A DNA stretch of 64,000 nucleotides from an uncultured Bacteroidales bacterium (GTDB taxonomy: Bacteria > Bacteroidota > Bacteroidia > Bacteroidales > UBA932): the NCBI GenBank assembly GCA_944322815.1, contig CALUQB010000013.1, positions 1 through 64,000 on the forward strand, given 5' to 3'. The notes under the pieces are model-generated. The model was not told the origin of the DNA, did not search any database, and saw nothing but the letters and a program-made list of their open reading frames with translations. Position 1 is the stretch's first letter. The number at the start of each line of letters is the position of its first letter. Below are positions 62,217-64,000 of the stretch, piece by piece. A program made the translations under genes and the position numbers.

Positions 62217-63944
62217 ATGACATTGAAAATGAAAAATATCAGATACATACTTATTTCCATCGCATGCATCTTCACGGCGGCAGCTTGTTCGCTTGATGAA
62301 GAGAGTTTCACGGAGATAGAAAAGGATAAATATATCAATAACGCCTCTGAGGCAAATACAGTGCTTCTCGGCATCTACAAGAACATGACATATGATGAAA
62401 TGTACGGATACTATCTGTCCATATATTTCACATTGCCATCGGACATCGCAAAAATCACCGGCAATGAACTCACCAACTGGAGAAATGTGCCTTGCAATGC
62501 TTTCACAAGCACCGAGGATGAAATTCAGGGAGCGTGGGAATATCTGTACAACTCCATTTACCAGGCTAATGACTTCATAGAAGGTCTGGCCGCAAAAATG
62601 GAAGAGTTTTCGGATAATGACAAAAAGACTGCGACAGCCTATATGGGCGAAGCCCGGGCACTCAGGGCTCTGTTCTATTTCGAACTTGTACGCTGGTATG
62701 GGCATGTTCCGCTTATGACTCAGACAAGCCAGTCAGACCAGCATCCATCGACTTTCGTCCAAGCTGATCCGGTCGATGTATACAAGTTCATTGAACAGGA
62801 TCTTCTGTACGCCATTGAAGTACTTCCATATGCTACTGATGACACTGTCCGTTCTGACAATAGTTTCAGGATATCCAAGGGCGGAGCTCTTGGTCTGCTG
62901 GCCAAAGTCTACGCCACATGGGCAGGCTACCCACTTTATGATGAAACCAAATGGGAAGATGCAGCAAAGACGGCTGAAATCCTCGTAACATCAGGAAAAC
63001 ACGGTCTTCTTTCTGACTATGAACAGCTCTGGAAAAACAGCGCAAACAGCGTATGGGACCCTACAGAAAGTCTGATAGAAGTAAGTTTCTATTCTCCTAT
63101 CATCACTGGAAACTCTTCGAATGATGCCAGCGGACGTATCGGTAAATGGAACAGCGTGCCTATCGCTGATGGTGTCGGAAACAACGGCCGTAGTGCAGGA
63201 AACTGGAGAGTCATTACGACTTTTGCAAAAAGTTGGAAAGAAAGCTACCCTGGAGACAAAAGGTGGGATATTTCCATCGCCGACTACAGATATACCGCAG
63301 CAAGCGGGACAACTCCTGAATATGCTACGGTTTCAGAAAACGGGACAAATATCACTCTGCGTTTCACTGATGCGATGGTAGATGGCGCGTCAGATTCCAG
63401 AAGATCGAAATTCAACGACAATTTTCTATATCCTGGGAAATGGGACATGATTAAATACATTGAGCCAGGAAATGAAGTCGTAGACGCAAATAAATCGAAT
63501 GTGAACTGGTATATACTCCGATATTCAGACGTTCTCCTTCTCTATGCCGAAGCCATGAACGAATGGAAAAAAGGCCCTACAACTGAAGCATATAATGCCG
63601 TAAATATGGTACGCAGGCGCGGTTTCGGTCTCCCTGTCGGAGCGACATCAAGCACAGCCGATCTTCCAGAGGGACTTTCATACGAACAGTTCCAGCAGGC
63701 TGTCCGCGATGAAAGATCATATGAACTCGCATTTGAAGGTCATCGTCGTCAGGATCTTATCCGCTGGGGAATTTTCTACGATTCCATACAGCAGACATTC
63801 TATGATCTTCAGACATGGCATGATCAGGCAGCGTCCTACTACAGATGTATTGATTTTACTATCGAAGGGAAGAATGAACTCATGCCTATACCGCAGAGAG
63901 ATATGGACCTTTGTAAACAATTCAAGCAAAATCCTGGCTGGTAA
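62217..63944 (+). CDS. SusD-family outer-membrane lipoprotein
   Basis: A 575-residue SusD-like protein with lipobox (FTAAAC) and mature start SLDEESFTEIEKDKY. The helical repeats (YMGEARALRALFYFELVRWYGHVPLMTQ, SKGGALGLLAKVYATWAGYPLYD), the late ILRYSDVLLLYAEAMNE and DERSYELAFEGHRRQDLIRWG, and the terminal LMPIPQRDMDLCKQFKQNPGW are typical. It may start at 62217, 2 nt after the susC stop, or at 62229 (MKNIRYILI). It completes the surface complex of lyase, binding protein, SusC and SusD. The 56 nt after it show no terminator or further gene. Confidence 0.93.
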   Translation: MTLKMKNIRYILISIACIFTAAACSLDEESFTEIEKDKYINNASEANTVLLGIYKNMTYDEMYGYYLSIYFTLPSDIAKITGNELTNWRNVPCNAFTSTEDEIQGAWEYLYNSIYQANDFIEGLAAKMEEFSDNDKKTATAYMGEARALRALFYFELVRWYGHVPLMTQTSQSDQHPSTFVQADPVDVYKFIEQDLLYAIEVLPYATDDTVRSDNSFRISKGGALGLLAKVYATWAGYPLYDETKWEDAAKTAEILVTSGKHGLLSDYEQLWKNSANSVWDPTESLIEVSFYSPIITGNSSNDASGRIGKWNSVPIADGVGNNGRSAGNWRVITTFAKSWKESYPGDKRWDISIADYRYTAASGTTPEYATVSENGTNITLRFTDAMVDGASDSRRSKFNDNFLYPGKWDMIKYIEPGNEVVDANKSNVNWYILRYSDVLLLYAEAMNEWKKGPTTEAYNAVNMVRRRGFGLPVGATSSTADLPEGLSYEQFQQAVRDERSYELAFEGHRRQDLIRWGIFYDSIQQTFYDLQTWHDQAASYYRCIDFTIEGKNELMPIPQRDMDLCKQFKQNPGW

Positions 63945-64000
63945 GCCGTTTTTGATATTTGTGTAAACCCGGGCGGCGGATCGCATCGAGACTTCTGGTC

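Overview
The window looks like a chromosomal segment of a Bacteroidota species, most likely a gut-type Bacteroidales; I cannot fix the genus. The evidence is three SusC/SusD outer-membrane uptake pairs, many lipobox-bearing exported glycan enzymes, a serine-type sulfatase, and promoters that fit the Bacteroidota pattern (TTTG or TTG, about 18-21 bp, then TAnnTTTG). No rRNA, tRNA, CRISPR array or transcription-regulator gene is visible.

Region 1 (1-6178, minus strand) is housekeeping. guaB is followed by a PPIase-like lipoprotein, a SurA-type parvulin and an OstA/LptA-like protein cut by the window edge, all under one clear promoter in front of guaB. A YhcC-type radical SAM gene precedes them. 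Region 2 (6179-7861) is one AAA_14/DUF4143 ATPase gene flanked on both sides by three copies of an 18-bp A/T palindrome repeated at exactly 33-bp intervals. The last upstream copy lies in the promoter spacer. This is the most unusual structure in the window.

Region 3 (7862-22352, minus) runs DUF4886 lipoprotein, GH2 glycosidase, OPA-family transporter, S9 prolyl peptidase, SusC, SusD and two lipoproteins. A peptidase next to SusCD suggests uptake of peptides or glycopeptides. Region 4 (22639-45740, minus) is a large polysaccharide utilisation locus. It starts with a GH3-PA14-DUF4832 fusion enzyme, then SusC, SusD, SusE-like, stand-alone DUF4832, a 42-residue peptide gene and a fimbrillin/SusE-like lipoprotein. 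After a strong terminator come an exported FAD oxidoreductase, GH36 and GH2. A scar made of an RND-pump remnant and an IS4 transposase fragment separates these from a second exported FAD oxidoreductase. The susC here carries an out-of-frame run of eight G just after its signal peptide.

Region 5 (46224-63944) holds a thioredoxin-like lipoprotein and a divergent heparan-sulfate-type locus. Leftward are GH88, PL12 lyase, S1 sulfatase, DUF3604 protein and ROK kinase. Rightward are a lipoprotein PL12 lyase, a surface glycan-binding lipoprotein, SusC and SusD. The combination predicts surface lyase cleavage, import, periplasmic lyase, glucuronyl hydrolase and sulfatase action, then amino-sugar phosphorylation in the cytoplasm. 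The two promoters share a 13-bp site in mirror orientation. Two copies of a 212-bp hairpin-rich element with terminal inverted repeats sit between genes at 22.4 and 45.9 kb.
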